NCBI GenBank assembly: GCA_964035015.1
Contig: OZ035998.1
Location: forward strand, 13,908,958-13,972,957
Length of the DNA: 64,000 nt
Direction of reading: 5' to 3'
DNA from: Corallium rubrum
Taxonomy: Eukaryota; Cnidaria; Anthozoa; Scleralcyonacea; Coralliidae
Shown here: one piece after another, positions 63,576-64,000 of the stretch
Layout: every line of letters starts with the position of its first letter
Position numbering within the stretch: position 1 is the stretch's first letter
Position numbers and translations under genes: made by a program
Notes under the pieces: generated by a model
Told to the model about the DNA's origin: nothing
Database searches by the model: none
Seen by the model: only the letters and a program-made list of their open reading frames with translations

Positions 63576-64000
63576 TTTTCTGTTTGACTGAGGTCAGAAT
63601 CTGTGTTCGTCGGTCAAGTATATTACTCTTGATTCCCTCATCTAGATTATCATTAACAGGTTCTGCTACAATTGTTCTTTTGGAAAAAAATTGACCAAAA
63701 TTAAATCTACAACTAATATTTTTGTATTTTCTGCAGGTTTTAGAATGGTTGTGCTTTTGATAGGTTTTTACTAACTCATGTAACTCTGGTTCTGTCTCTT
63801 CATCTGGAAGATAGGCTTGTACATGGTTATCTATAAATTCTACATAAGCTTCTTTGTTGTCAGAGGTAAGTTTGGGACAATCAGAGGTCCATATCAAGGC
63901 ATGTAAATGAGGAGATCCTCTCATTTGAAATTCAACACGAAGCGCGTAATAGATTATTTTACCAATTGGGTTAAGTTGACTAAGCAGTACCTCAGTGAAA
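63535..64000 (-). pseudogene. Helitron Rep domain, partial (window edge)
   Basis: Open from the window edge: LSQLNPIGKIIYYALRVEFQ, then MRGSPHLHALIWT with the HUH-type H-x-H, and a CRYNHSKTC-like zinc-ligand stretch (HNHSKTCRKYKNISCRFNFG). The frame ends QKIDEVLCKPIQTRL-stop at 63535. Dropping one A in the AAA near 63556 continues it directly into NPSKPDYN of the next segment, so the stop is a frameshift product or a sequencing error. Confidence 0.8.

Larger units (their letters stand above)
57802..64000 (-). mobile_element. Helentron-type Helitron (Rep-helicase-endonuclease), decayed
   Basis: One polyprotein on the minus strand running from beyond the right window edge: Rep (HUH and two-tyrosine motifs), Pif1-like helicase, then an apurinic-like endonuclease. 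A fused C-terminal endonuclease is the published mark of the Helentron/Helitron2 group and is absent from classical Helitrons. Two one-base frameshifts (near 63556 and near 60950) and a 2334-bp insertion (58404-60737) break the frame. Termini were not located. Confidence 0.85.

Overview
This is a eukaryotic, intron-rich and transposon-rich window, most likely from an anthozoan cnidarian. The organism call is inferred from the repeat style (palindromic MITEs, CR1/RTE-type non-LTR debris, a Rep-helicase-endonuclease Helitron) and from AT-rich, short-exon host genes. It cannot be proven from the sequence alone. There are no prokaryotic features and no conventional long host ORFs. Host coding sequence is confined to small exons separated by kilobase introns.

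Host genes. Two complete or near-complete plus-strand genes and one orphan exon belong to one family: single-pass membrane proteins of the cation-dependent mannose-6-phosphate receptor type (signal peptide, one MRH-like lumenal domain, one transmembrane helix, short tail). Gene 1 has seven exons from 20501 to 37601; the coding parts sum to 816 nt, exactly 272 codons. Gene 2 has six exons from 44302 to 50976, and its juxtamembrane tail carries the G-A-x-G, P-H and FW pattern known from animal M6PR. Intron phases are identical in the two genes (2,0,2,0,2,0). An orphan transmembrane/tail exon of a third copy lies at 4995-5109. The window is therefore a tandem M6PR-like cluster whose introns have been filled by transposons.

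Layout. 1-4851: a decayed hAT transposon (minus) that has itself received a 5'-truncated non-LTR element (3172-4345) and a TTAA-type foldback element (1-1651). 4995-5109: orphan receptor exon. 5200-20160: retroelement tails, microsatellites and nested foldbacks, including a TTAA element carrying a hAT with 5-bp target duplication (8190-10652), an inverted-repeat element of about 4.5 kb (12262-16760) and a foldback with arms of about 550 bp (18600-20159). 20501-37601: receptor gene 1; its 10.8-kb first intron holds MITEs, an element with 9-bp repeats in its inverted ends, and a broken LINE (28530-30175). 36687-38307: tRNA-Ala-like sequences, two of them head to head in a palindrome of about 400 bp. 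40502-44188: an inverted-repeat element with 31-bp minisatellite ends whose right end lies 113 bp before the start codon of gene 2. 44302-50976: receptor gene 2. 51059-54958: three hAT-type MITEs with perfect 8-bp target duplications. 56004-57165: tandem repeat of about 150 bp. 57802-64000: a minus-strand Helentron-type element (Rep, Pif1-like helicase, apurinic-like endonuclease in one polyprotein) broken by two frameshifts and by a precisely definable 2334-bp insertion flanked by TAT.

The most informative observations are the nested insertions whose removal restores a reading frame, which date and classify unlabelled elements, and the paired receptor paralogs that have each lost a different conserved residue or cysteine of the sugar-binding fold.
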